NCBI RefSeq assembly: GCF_958405895.1
Contig: NZ_CATZAR010000006.1
Reading direction: 5' to 3' (one strand)
Origin: Ralstonia thomasii
GTDB taxonomy: Bacteria > Pseudomonadota > Gammaproteobacteria > Burkholderiales > Burkholderiaceae
DNA length: 64,000 nucleotides
Part shown: piece by piece, positions 26,536 to 34,947 of the stretch
Layout: each line of letters begins with the position of its first letter
Position numbering within the stretch: position 1 is the first letter of the stretch
Notes under the pieces: generated by a model
The model's input: only the letters and a program-made list of their open reading frames with translations
The model's database searches: none
What the model was told of the DNA's origin: nothing
Made by a program: the position numbers and the translations under genes

Positions 26536-27960
26536 ATGCCCGCAAACCCTGCACATGCGTTTGACCTGATCGTGATCGGCGCCGGTTCGGCCGGGCTCGC
26601 GGCTGCGCGCCGATCTGCGGAACTTGGGGCCCGCACGCTGCTGATCGACCGCGCGCAAATCGGCGGCACCTGCGTCAACCGCGGATGCGTGCCCAAGAAA
26701 CTGCTCGGCTACGGCGCCGCCTGGTCGCAGACGATGGCTCGGTGCTTGCGCGCCGCACACACCTCGGACGCCTGGGCCGATGCCATCGCCCGCACGCGCA
26801 CCGAAGTCGCGCGGCTGCACGAAACGCATTTCGCCCGCCTGGCCGATGCCGGCGTGCAATGGCTGAGCGGCATGGCCTCGCTGCGCGGCCGCGGCATCGT
26901 CCGGGTGCAAGCCGAGTCCGGCAAGACCACGCTGCGTGCGCGCCAGATCGTGCTGGCCGCCGGCACCCGCCCCACGCCGCTTCCCGTACCCGGCGCGGAG
27001 CTGGCGTGCACGTCCGACGACGTGTTTGGTTGGGACACGCTGCCCGCATCGCTCATCATCGCGGGCGGCGGTGTCATCGCGGTGGAAATGGCGTCCACGT
27101 TGGCGCGCTTCGGCGTGCGGGTCACCGTGCTGACGCGCGATGCGCGCGTGCTGCCGGAATTTGATGCCACGGTGGCCGAGGCCGCCGCGCTGTCGCTGGC
27201 TGGCTGCGGCGTCGACCTGATCCTGAACGCCGACGTCGTCCGCATCGAACGCGATGCCGTGAACGGCGGCGGCGTGGCTGTCTACGCGAGCACCGAGGGC
27301 AGCGACGTTCCGCGCGTGCTGCGCGCCCAGCGCATGCTGAGCGCCATCGGACGCACGTCGAACATCGCAGGCCTTGGCCTGGAGGCCGCAGGCGTCACGC
27401 TCGATGCGCACGGGCGCATTGCCGTCGACCGCCACTTCCGTACACGCGCCCGCGGCGTCCATGCAGTAGGGGACATCTGCGGCGGCAGCCCGCTGCAATT
27501 GACGCCCGTGGCCGTCGCGCAGGGCCGCTACGTGGCCGAACGCCTGTTCGGCAAAGGGATCAAGCTGCCTGACATGAACACCGTGCCGATGGCCGTGTTC
27601 TGCGATCCGGCCATCGCCGGCGTGGGCCTGACCGAGGCCGACGCGCGCACGCGCTGGCCCGAACTTGGCAAACGCGGGCCGGACACCGACAAACGCGCCC
27701 TGGCCGACCGCATCGACATCGTCGTCCGCCGCTTTGTCTCGCTGGAGCAGCGCTTTGCGGGCTCGGGCATGGAATCGCTGATCAAGCTGGTGTGCAACGC
27801 GCGCAGCGGCCGCGTGCTCGGCGCGCACATCGTCGACAACGCCGCGCCGGAGATCATCCAGGCGATGGCGGTGGCCGTGCGCATGGGCGTACGGCTCAAG
27901 CATCTGCAGTCGACCGTCGGCCTCCACCCGACGGTGGCGGAGGAATTGCTGGGCATGTAA
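26536..27960 (+). CDS. gor: glutathione-disulfide reductase-like flavoenzyme
   Basis: This 474-residue pyridine nucleotide-disulfide oxidoreductase has the FAD-binding GAGSAG at about residue 15, the redox-active pair in GGTCVNRGCVPKK (Cys46 and Cys51), the NADPH-domain GGGVIAVEMA and a C-terminal HPTVAEE with the catalytic His of the partner subunit. CVNRGC is the pattern of glutathione reductases, as opposed to lipoamide dehydrogenases (CLNxGC). It should reduce GSSG with NADPH. The 105-base gap from the patatin gene shows no promoter I can defend. Mercuric or trypanothione-type reductase activity is unlikely given the motif. Confidence 0.87.
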   Translation: MPANPAHAFDLIVIGAGSAGLAAARRSAELGARTLLIDRAQIGGTCVNRGCVPKKLLGYGAAWSQTMARCLRAAHTSDAWADAIARTRTEVARLHETHFARLADAGVQWLSGMASLRGRGIVRVQAESGKTTLRARQIVLAAGTRPTPLPVPGAELACTSDDVFGWDTLPASLIIAGGGVIAVEMASTLARFGVRVTVLTRDARVLPEFDATVAEAAALSLAGCGVDLILNADVVRIERDAVNGGGVAVYASTEGSDVPRVLRAQRMLSAIGRTSNIAGLGLEAAGVTLDAHGRIAVDRHFRTRARGVHAVGDICGGSPLQLTPVAVAQGRYVAERLFGKGIKLPDMNTVPMAVFCDPAIAGVGLTEADARTRWPELGKRGPDTDKRALADRIDIVVRRFVSLEQRFAGSGMESLIKLVCNARSGRVLGAHIVDNAAPEIIQAMAVAVRMGVRLKHLQSTVGLHPTVAEELLGM

Positions 27961-28061
27961 GCGCACTCGTTCAATTTTCCTGATCCCGCCCTGCAAATCC
28001 ATGCACGTTACAGGTGCTGCATCGGCGCACAATGACAGACACTTTCTTCAGGAAATTTGAC

Positions 28062-28952
28062 ATGCTCCCCGTGCTCTATCTGTCCCATGGATCGCCCATG
28101 CTGGCGGCCGATCCGGGCCCCGTCGGCAAGATGCTTGCGGCGCTCGGGCAAGAGATGGCAGCCCTCAAGCCGCGCGCCATCGTCGTGGTTTCACCGCACT
28201 GGATGACGCGCCGGCCGGCCGTCACTGCCCGCGCGCAGCAGGAGGCCTGGCACGACTTCGGCGGTTTCCCGCCGCAGCTCTACGCCCTGGAATACGCCCC
28301 GCCGGGCGCGCCCGACGTGGCAGAACGCATCCGTGCGCTGATCGACGGCAACATCGTCCCCGGGCTGGAAGAACAGGCCTCCACCGTGCTGGACCCGCGC
28401 CAGCCGCTGGACCACGGCGCGTGGGTGCCGCTGATGCTGATGCTTCCCGAGGCGAAGATCCCCGTCGTGCAGGTGTCGTTGATGCCGGGCTTGTCGCCGG
28501 CGTGCCAGATGGCGATGGGGCGCACCCTCGCGCCGCTGCGCGACGAGGGTGTGCTCATCGTCGGCTCCGGCAGCTTCACGCACAACCTGCGCGCGCTGAT
28601 GCGCGGCCCCGGCATGGCGCAGCACGGCGTGCCGGTCGAGCCTTGGGTGACGGCCTTCCGCGAATGGATGATCGAGACGATGACCGACGGCATCCGCAGC
28701 GGCGATTTCACCCGCTTCTGCGATTACCGCGCGCAAGCCCCGAACGCCGCCCACGCCCACCCGACCGATGAACACCTGATGCCGCTGTACGTGGCGCTGG
28801 GCGCAGCCATGGGCCAGCCGAGCCAGGCCACGCCGGGCGGCGTGCAGGCTCAGCACGTGGTCGATACGGTGACGTACGGATCGCTGGCGATGGACAGCTT
28901 CCGCTTTGACGGCGCGGGCGCCAATCAGCCGCAGCTGCGCGCCGCGGCTTGA
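28062..28952 (+). CDS. ygiD: YgiD-type extradiol dioxygenase (DODA family)
   Basis: This 296-residue member of the LigB/DODA class III extradiol dioxygenases starts MLPVLYLSHGSPM, with the first metal His in SHGSP. It carries further conserved His in VVSPHWMT, QPLDHGAWVPL and GSFTHNLR. E. coli YgiD is a zinc enzyme that opens the ring of L-DOPA; the native substrate here is unknown. The start at 28062 follows AGGAAA; an in-frame ATG at 28032 has no ribosome site. The Ala-rich C-terminus is variable. It stands as a single gene, converging on the dehydrogenase gene. Confidence 0.9.
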   Translation: MLPVLYLSHGSPMLAADPGPVGKMLAALGQEMAALKPRAIVVVSPHWMTRRPAVTARAQQEAWHDFGGFPPQLYALEYAPPGAPDVAERIRALIDGNIVPGLEEQASTVLDPRQPLDHGAWVPLMLMLPEAKIPVVQVSLMPGLSPACQMAMGRTLAPLRDEGVLIVGSGSFTHNLRALMRGPGMAQHGVPVEPWVTAFREWMIETMTDGIRSGDFTRFCDYRAQAPNAAHAHPTDEHLMPLYVALGAAMGQPSQATPGGVQAQHVVDTVTYGSLAMDSFRFDGAGANQPQLRAAA

Positions 28953-28983
28953 TTAACGGAAACGACGGGTAGAACGACTGGCG

Positions 28984-30012
28984 TTATGCGCGGATCAGCG
29001 CAGGCGCCAGTGCCGTCGGATTGACCACGCTGTCGACGTTGCCCTGCAGAACATCGAGGATGTTCTGGAACGCGACGCTGAAGTACAGCTCGTAACCTTC
29101 GCGCTCGACGTAGCCGATGTGCGGCGTGCAGATGCAGTTCTCCATGCGCAGCAGGGTGTGGCCCTGCAGGATGGGCTCCGTTTCAAACACGTCGATGGCG
29201 GCCATGCCCGGGCGCCCGCGGTTGAGCGACGTCACCAGGCCGTTTTCTTCCACCAGCTCGGCGCGGCTCGTGTTGACGAAGAGGGCGGTCGGCTTCATGC
29301 GCGTGAGGTCGGCCACCGTGACGATGCCGCGCGTTTCGTCGTTCAGGCGCAGATGGACGGACAGCACATCGGACTGCTCGAACAGCGCGTCCTTCGAATC
29401 CGCCACGGCAAAGCCATCAGCGCGAGCCCGCTCTTGCGAGCCTTCGCGGCCCCACACCAGCACATTCATGCCGAAAGCGCGGCCGTAGCCGGCCACGAGC
29501 TGACCAATCTTGCCGTAGCCGAAGATGCCCAGCGTCTGGCCTTTCAGGACGCGGCCAATGCCAAAGTTGGGCGGCATCGTCGTGGATTTCAGCCCCGACT
29601 GCTGCCACGCGCCGTGCTTGAGGCTCGCCACGTATTGCGGAATACGACGCTGTGCGGCCATCACCAGCGCCCAGGTCAGCTCGGCCGGCGCCACCGGCGA
29701 GCCTTTCCCCTCCAGCACCACCACACCCTTGTCGGTGCAGGCATCCAGATCGATATGGCCGCCCGAGTCGCGCGATACGCGGCCCGTCTGGCTGATGATC
29801 TTGAGTTTGGGCAGGCGATCGAGCAACTGACGCGTCACGCGCGTGCGCTCCCGGATCAGCACAATGGCTTCAACGTCCGCCACGCGTGCGGCCAATTGCC
29901 CCACACCTTTGACGGTGTTGTTGAACACTTTGACTTCGTGGTCTTGCAGCAGGCTGAAGCAATCCAGCTTGCGAACAGCGTCTTGGTAGTCGTCCAGTAC
30001 GGCAATCTTCAT
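28984..30012 (-). CDS. D-isomer-specific 2-hydroxyacid dehydrogenase
   Basis: This 342-residue NAD-dependent dehydrogenase has the Rossmann GYGKIGQLVAGYGRAFGM, the catalytic Arg in FVNTSRAELV, Glu in the DVFETEP stretch and His in CTPHIGYVER. These are the R-E-H set of the family, which includes SerA, hydroxypyruvate and formate dehydrogenases. The substrate is not clear; the N-terminal half is closest in style to SerA-like proteins without an ACT domain. Start: AAGTGAG lies best spaced for the ATG at 30012 (MKIAVLDD), though MSMK at 30018 is possible. It is divergent from pckG. Confidence 0.9.
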   Translation of the reverse strand: MKIAVLDDYQDAVRKLDCFSLLQDHEVKVFNNTVKGVGQLAARVADVEAIVLIRERTRVTRQLLDRLPKLKIISQTGRVSRDSGGHIDLDACTDKGVVVLEGKGSPVAPAELTWALVMAAQRRIPQYVASLKHGAWQQSGLKSTTMPPNFGIGRVLKGQTLGIFGYGKIGQLVAGYGRAFGMNVLVWGREGSQERARADGFAVADSKDALFEQSDVLSVHLRLNDETRGIVTVADLTRMKPTALFVNTSRAELVEENGLVTSLNRGRPGMAAIDVFETEPILQGHTLLRMENCICTPHIGYVEREGYELYFSVAFQNILDVLQGNVDSVVNPTALAPALIRA

Positions 30013-30438
30013 CGACATCTCACTTCGAACAATGGTGCGCAGCAAAAAACAGCGATCCCTCGCGGTGGTATTCTTCCCATCCCTCGTCGCACGACAATCC
30101 GTGTCGACGTTTGGAATTGCCCGCCGCGGGCACGCAATTTGCGCAGCCTCGCTGGTGACGAGTCCTTGTTCTACGGTCTGTTGACCTCGGTCCCGCCACT
30201 TTAGCGCACGCGGCCCTCGCTGCCCGGAAAAACCCACCTTCCGTCAGTGCACCGCTTTGTAACTGAATGTGAAATCAGCACGGCTCCCGTCCCTCCGCCT
30301 GCCTCACCTCTCCCTCTGGAAACCGCTGATCCGGCTCGCTTCCGATGCGCCGTCGATCGCTTTCCACCCCGCCGCTGGGCGCGGCCGCCGTGCTGATCCG
30401 ACACCGATTTCTTTCTCACTTCCATTGGAGTTTTGGTC
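30013..30438. other. 426-base divergent gap between the dehydrogenase gene and pckG
   Basis: No gene is supported; open frames here continue the dehydrogenase frame upstream without family likeness. Promoters for both genes must lie here, but I see no convincing -35/-10 pair and no clear operator. Confidence 0.5.
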
Positions 30439-32307
30439 ATGAATCAACCCGTGATGCAGGGCGTGCCCGCATTGAACGTGCCCGATTACGTGAAACACCC
30501 GCGCCTGGTCGCGTGGGTGGGCGAGGTGGCGGCGCTCACCAAGCCGGAGCGCATCGTCTGGTGCGATGGTTCGCAAGAGGAATACGACCGCCTGTGCGCC
30601 GAGATGGTGGCCGCCGGCACGATGAAGCAGCTCAACCCGGCCAAGCGCAAGAACTCGTACCTGGCGCTGTCGGACCCGTCGGACGTGGCACGCGTGGAAG
30701 ACCGCACCTTCATCTGCTCACAGAAGAAGGAAGACGCCGGCCCCACCAACAACTGGACGGCCCCGGCCGAGATGCGCCAGACGCTGAACGGCCTGTTTGA
30801 CGGCAGCATGCGCGGCCGCACGCTGTATGTGGTGCCGTTCTCGATGGGCCCGCTGGGCTCGCCGATCGCGCACATCGGCGTGGAGTTGTCGGACAGCCCG
30901 TACGTGGCCGTCAACATGCGCATCATGACCCGCATGGGTCGCGCGGTGTACGACGTGCTGGGCACTGACGGCGATTTCGTACCGTGCGTGCACACCGTCG
31001 GCAAGCCGCTCGCCGCCGGCGAAAAGGACGTGCCGTGGCCGTGCAACCCGACCAAGTACATCGTGCATTTCCCGGAAACGCGCGAAATCTGGTCGTTCGG
31101 CTCGGGCTACGGCGGCAATGCGCTGCTGGGCAAGAAATGCTTCGCGCTGCGGATCGCCTCCACCATGGGCCGCGACCAGGGCTGGCTGGCCGAGCACATG
31201 CTGATCCTGGGCGTGACGTCGCCGGAGGGCAAGACGTACCACGTGGCTGCGGCCTTCCCGTCGGCCTGCGGCAAGACCAACTTTGCGATGCTGATTCCGC
31301 CTGCAGGCCTGAACGGCTGGAAGGTGACGACCATCGGCGACGACATCGCCTGGATCAAGCCCCGCCAGGACGCCAACGGCAAGACGCGCCTGTACGCCAT
31401 CAACCCGGAAGCCGGCTACTTTGGCGTGGCTCCGGGCACGAGCGAGAAGACCAACTTCAACGCGATGGCCACGCTCAAAGAGAACGTCATCTTCACCAAC
31501 GTGGCCCTCACCGACGACGGCGACGTGTGGTGGGAAGGCATGACCGACACGCCGCCGGCGCACCTGATCGACTGGCAGGGTCAGGACTGGACGCCTGCGA
31601 GCGCCAAGGAAACCGGCCGCAAGGCAGCGCATCCGAACGCGCGTTTCACGGCGCCCGCCGCGCAATGCCCCTCGATCGATCCGGAATGGGACAACCCGGC
31701 CGGCGTACCCATTGATGCGTTCATCTTCGGCGGCCGCCGTTCGACCACCGTGCCGCTCGTTACTGAAGCGCGCGACTGGACCGAAGGCGTGTACATGGCC
31801 GCGACGATGGGCTCGGAAACCACCGCTGCCGCTGCCGGCCAGCAAGGCGTGGTGCGCCGCGACCCGTTCGCCATGCTGCCGTTCTGCGGCTACAACATGG
31901 CCGACTACTTCGCACACTGGCTCAAGGTTGGCGAGAAGCTGGCCGACAGCGGCGCAACGCTGCCGAAGATCTTCTGCGTGAACTGGTTCCGCAAGGATGA
32001 AAACGGCAAGTTCGTGTGGCCGGGCTTTGGCGAGAACATGCGCGTACTCAAGTGGATGATCGATCGCATCGAAGGCCAGGCGCAGGGTGAGGAACACGTC
32101 TTTGGCGTGTCGCCGCGCTACGAAGAACTGAGCTGGGATGGCCTGGACTTCACAGCGGAGCAGTTCGCCAAGGTGATCTCGCTGGACGCGGACGCCTGGA
32201 AGCAGGAACTGGCGCTACACGACGAGCTGTTCACGAAACTGGCGCACGGCCTTCCGCAAGCACTGCCCGATGCCAAGACCCGCCTGGAAGAACGCCTGGG
32301 CGGCTGA
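30439..32307 (+). CDS. pckG: phosphoenolpyruvate carboxykinase (GTP)
   Basis: This 622-residue GTP-type enzyme turns oxaloacetate and GTP into PEP, CO2 and GDP, opening gluconeogenesis from acids. It carries the oxaloacetate-binding region (RTLYVVPFSMGPLGSP), the PEPCK-specific P-loop with the reactive Cys (PSACGKTNFAML, near residue 277), GDDIAWIK as metal site and FGGRRSTTVPL. The ATG at 30439 is eight bases after GGAG; a TTG two codons upstream is also in frame. The length is typical. It sits near pyruvate uptake (cstA) and threonate breakdown genes but is its own unit with a terminator. Confidence 0.97.
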   Translation: MNQPVMQGVPALNVPDYVKHPRLVAWVGEVAALTKPERIVWCDGSQEEYDRLCAEMVAAGTMKQLNPAKRKNSYLALSDPSDVARVEDRTFICSQKKEDAGPTNNWTAPAEMRQTLNGLFDGSMRGRTLYVVPFSMGPLGSPIAHIGVELSDSPYVAVNMRIMTRMGRAVYDVLGTDGDFVPCVHTVGKPLAAGEKDVPWPCNPTKYIVHFPETREIWSFGSGYGGNALLGKKCFALRIASTMGRDQGWLAEHMLILGVTSPEGKTYHVAAAFPSACGKTNFAMLIPPAGLNGWKVTTIGDDIAWIKPRQDANGKTRLYAINPEAGYFGVAPGTSEKTNFNAMATLKENVIFTNVALTDDGDVWWEGMTDTPPAHLIDWQGQDWTPASAKETGRKAAHPNARFTAPAAQCPSIDPEWDNPAGVPIDAFIFGGRRSTTVPLVTEARDWTEGVYMAATMGSETTAAAAGQQGVVRRDPFAMLPFCGYNMADYFAHWLKVGEKLADSGATLPKIFCVNWFRKDENGKFVWPGFGENMRVLKWMIDRIEGQAQGEEHVFGVSPRYEELSWDGLDFTAEQFAKVISLDADAWKQELALHDELFTKLAHGLPQALPDAKTRLEERLGG

Positions 32308-32337
32308 CGCCCGTAGCCTCCTCGGCACCAGGAAAAG

Positions 32338-32363
32338 AAAGCCCGCCTCGCGCGGGCTTTTTT
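32338..32363 (+). terminator. pckG terminator
   Basis: The stem GCCCGC / GCGGGC (flanked by matching AAA/TTT) is followed by TTTTTT, 31 bases after the pckG stop. Confidence 0.9.
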
Positions 32364-33171
32364 GCGTCCGCCCACAACAGGTTGCCCAAACAACGAGCAG
32401 TAATCCTAAAGTTTTAAATCGCGCGAATTACCCCTGCCACAAAACAGATCAATTGATTTTTAGCAAATCCGATTGTTTTGTAAAAAATACCGGCGCACAC
32501 ATGAAATCAATCATTATGCCGGCGCGAGCATAATCGTTATGCATTTATGCCAGACTTGAATTATTGCACGCATGATATCCGCCAAGAACGTTGCCGGGCT
32601 TAGCTTTATGAAGAATGAATGTCAACCGCGCCATCCCAGTTCACGGGGAATTCAATGAATTTCGAAATTTTAAAATTCCTGCGTGACGAATCCCTACGGG
32701 ATTCTTATAATCCGGCAAAACGGAATCCTTTCTCTCTGAGCCAGAGGGGGTTCATGACTAGAGGAAACGGGAAAGGGCGAACAAGCCTTATGCCAACGGA
32801 GGTGGGGGATCCCTGCTTCACCGGCGCTCGGGGGGGCGCCGGCTCGGATTGCGCGTAAGCGATACCGCACACTGTGCAAACGATTGCATGGTCCGGCACG
32901 CTGCGACTGGCACCGAGGGGCTTGCAGACCTTTCTCAGGACCACCCTGGACACCACCCAGGAGGCTCCGCTGGCGATCGTCGACGGGAACAGCAGCATGA
33001 CGATCCGCGCAAGGCCAACGGCCGGGCAACAGCGCCCGCAAGAAACGACATGCGAGCACACGCGCAATTGCCCGCATGGCACTCATAACAACGCGCACCG
33101 CAGACTGCAGAGCGCAGCCGCAGGGCTGCTCGCCGGAGTGTGTCGGCTGGTTAGACGGGAGATATTACAAA
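32364..33171. other. 808-base gap, first part AT-rich, upstream of the orphan regulator
   Basis: From about 32380 to 32720 the DNA is strikingly AT-rich for this chromosome, with runs such as AATTTCGAAATTTTAAAATTC. It then returns to high GC. Short frames (32619-32858 plus, 32694-33098 minus) lack family likeness. A good promoter (32683-32711) points right, and the transcript it would start contains possible hairpins (for example CCGGCGC / GCGCCGG near 32822-32843). It could be a long leader of the regulator gene or hold a small RNA. Confidence 0.5.
32683..32711 (+). promoter_or_regulatory. sigma-70 promoter in the AT-rich gap
   Basis: GTGACG (4 of 6 to the -35 consensus) is followed by a 17-base spacer and a perfect TATAAT (32706-32711). 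The spacer holds the palindrome GAATCCCTACGGGATTC (32688-32704), which may be an operator. The start would be near 32718, about 450 bases before the regulator gene. Confidence 0.6.
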
Positions 33172-34008
33172 GTGGGTATTCAGATCTTGCTGGTCGAACA
33201 CGACCAGGCAGAGGGGGAGCGTCTGTCGTTTTCCCTGCGTGATGGTGGACACGATGTTCAACGGGTCAGCCATCCGAGCCAGGCGCAGCCTGCCATCCTG
33301 GCCGCCATGCCGGAGCTGCTCCTGATGGAGTGGACGTGGCCCGAGCGCGAGTCGATCGACATGCTGCTGGCCTTGCGCGCCAACATGCAGACGCGCGGCC
33401 TGCCGGTCATCGTGCTGTCCCGTCATGGCGATGCGCGCGCCAAGATTGCCGCGCTCGACGCCGGCGCCGACGACTACGTCGTCAAACCGTGTGACACGGG
33501 CGAGCTGCATGCCCGCATCCGCGCCGTACTGCGCCGCCGCGCGCCGCACCAGCATGGCGACGACATCCTGCAGGTCAACGGTCTGCGCCTCGATCCGCTC
33601 ACGCTGGGTGTGACTGCCCAGACCGAAACCGGCCCCCGCGCCATTGCGCTCAGCCCGCTGGAATTCCGCCTGCTGCACTTTCTCGTCGCGCATCCGCAAC
33701 GCGTGCATTCGCGCACGCAGCTACTGGACCGCGTGTGGGGCAACCATGTCTTCGTGGGTGAGCGCACGGTCGATGTGCACGTGCGCAAGCTGCGCGTGGC
33801 GCTGGCCGGTACGCCTTGCGACGGCCTGATCCAGACCGTGCGCGGCGGCGGCTATCGGCTCGTGGCCGGCACTGGCGGCACGACGGCCGCGCATGCTGCC
33901 GAAGCGATCGGCATGCAACTGGAAGCCGCAACCCGCAAGGCCGAACTGCCGGCATACGGGCGCGTCCCCGCGACGCGCTCGCTCGGCCCCGCTCAATTGG
34001 GCGCCTGA
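33172..34008 (+). CDS. orphan OmpR/PhoB-family response regulator with Glu at the phosphorylation site
   Basis: This 278-residue protein has an N-terminal receiver domain (1-120), an OmpR-type winged helix (about 140-230, with PLEFRLLHFLVAHPQRVHSR and GERTVDVHVRKLR) and a 45-residue Ala-rich tail. The start is GTG 33172 behind GGGAG. Aligned by eye with PhoB, the phospho-acceptor Asp53 is Glu53 (LLLMEWTWP) and the acidic Asp10 is His10 (VEHD). The later Lys is kept (DDYVVKP). No histidine kinase is next to it. It may act without phosphorylation, as a permanently active or otherwise controlled regulator. Targets unknown. Confidence 0.9.
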   Translation: MGIQILLVEHDQAEGERLSFSLRDGGHDVQRVSHPSQAQPAILAAMPELLLMEWTWPERESIDMLLALRANMQTRGLPVIVLSRHGDARAKIAALDAGADDYVVKPCDTGELHARIRAVLRRRAPHQHGDDILQVNGLRLDPLTLGVTAQTETGPRAIALSPLEFRLLHFLVAHPQRVHSRTQLLDRVWGNHVFVGERTVDVHVRKLRVALAGTPCDGLIQTVRGGGYRLVAGTGGTTAAHAAEAIGMQLEAATRKAELPAYGRVPATRSLGPAQLGA

Positions 34009-34030
34009 CGAGCCTCTGCGCCGGAATCGA

Positions 34031-34068
34031 CCGCCGCTTGCGCATCGCGCAGCGGCGGTTTTCTTTTG
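34031..34068 (+). terminator. terminator of the orphan regulator gene
   Basis: The stem CCGCCGCT-T-GCGC / GCGC-AGCGGCGG is followed by TTTTCTTTT, 22 bases after the stop. Confidence 0.85.
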
Positions 34069-34135
34069 CGTCAGCGCTTGGCGATGCGCACCCCAGCCCG
34101 GGCAGATCGCCGCCGTTCGTTCTTGTGGTGCAGCG

Positions 34136-34924
34136 TCAACGCTGGCTCTCACGCCAGCGTCTGAGCCAGCCAAGTCCTTCGCTTGTACCGGCACGCGGCC
34201 GATATTCACACCCGACCCAGCCGTTGTAGCCAAGCGCATCCAGCAGCGCAAAGAGGTGCGGATAGTGGAGTTCACCTTCGTCCGGCTCGTGGCGATCGGG
34301 CACGCCGGCGATCTGCACGTGGCCCACACCATCGACGTACTGCTTGAGCTTGACCGATAGATCGCCCTCCATGATCTGCGCGTGGTACAGGTCGAACTGC
34401 ACCTTGACGTTGGCGGCGCCCACTTCCTTGCACACCGCATGCGCCTGCGCTTGGTGCGTGAGGAAGAAGCCCGGCATGTCGCGCGTGTTGATGGGTTCCA
34501 GCACGATGGTGACGCCCGCACCGGCAGCCTCGCGCGCAGCGTAGGCGACATTGCTCACGTAGATGGTGTGATGGCGTGCGCGGTCTGCTCCGGCGGGCAG
34601 CAGGCCAGCCATCACGTGCAGACGCGTGTTGCCGAGCACCTGCGCATACTCGAGCGCTGTCGCAATGCCGCGCTTGAACTCCTCTTCGCGACCGGGCAGC
34701 GAGGCGATGCCGCGCTCGCCGCCCGCCCAATCGCCCGGCGGCGCATTGAACAGCGCCTGCGTGAGACCTGTATCGTCAAGACGGGCGCGGATATCCGCCT
34801 TGTCGAAGTCATAGGGAAAAAGGAACTCCACGCCCTCGAAGCCATCCTTTGCCGCAGCGGCAAAGCGGTCGAGGAACGCGTGCTCCTGGTACATCATGGA
34901 CAGGTTGGCGGCAAAGCGCGGCAT
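34136..34924 (-). CDS. otnI: 2-oxo-tetronate isomerase
   Basis: This 262-residue TIM-barrel protein of the hydroxypyruvate isomerase type (MPRFAANLSMMYQE...) carries the metal Glu in IVLEPINTRDMPGFF and HVQIAGVPDRHEPDEG near the end. In the otn pathway it interconverts 2-oxo- and 3-oxo-tetronate, so that D-erythronate oxidised by DenD can feed the kinase OtnK. It is the last gene of a minus-strand operon, 23 bases after the transporter gene. The pathway role rests on the neighbours; by sequence alone it could be called hydroxypyruvate isomerase (Hyi). Confidence 0.9.
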   Translation of the reverse strand: MPRFAANLSMMYQEHAFLDRFAAAAKDGFEGVEFLFPYDFDKADIRARLDDTGLTQALFNAPPGDWAGGERGIASLPGREEEFKRGIATALEYAQVLGNTRLHVMAGLLPAGADRARHHTIYVSNVAYAAREAAGAGVTIVLEPINTRDMPGFFLTHQAQAHAVCKEVGAANVKVQFDLYHAQIMEGDLSVKLKQYVDGVGHVQIAGVPDRHEPDEGELHYPHLFALLDALGYNGWVGCEYRPRAGTSEGLGWLRRWRESQR

Positions 34925-34947
34925 GACAGACCTCTGAATACGATTGC

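Noticed and set aside
26293..28032. Minus-strand frame of 579 codons across the patatin and gor genes
   Set aside because: Covers two clear plus-strand genes antisense; no domain likeness.
32619..32858. Small plus-strand frame of 79 codons over the AT-rich promoter
   Set aside because: It runs through a good promoter and changes composition sharply midway; no ribosome site.
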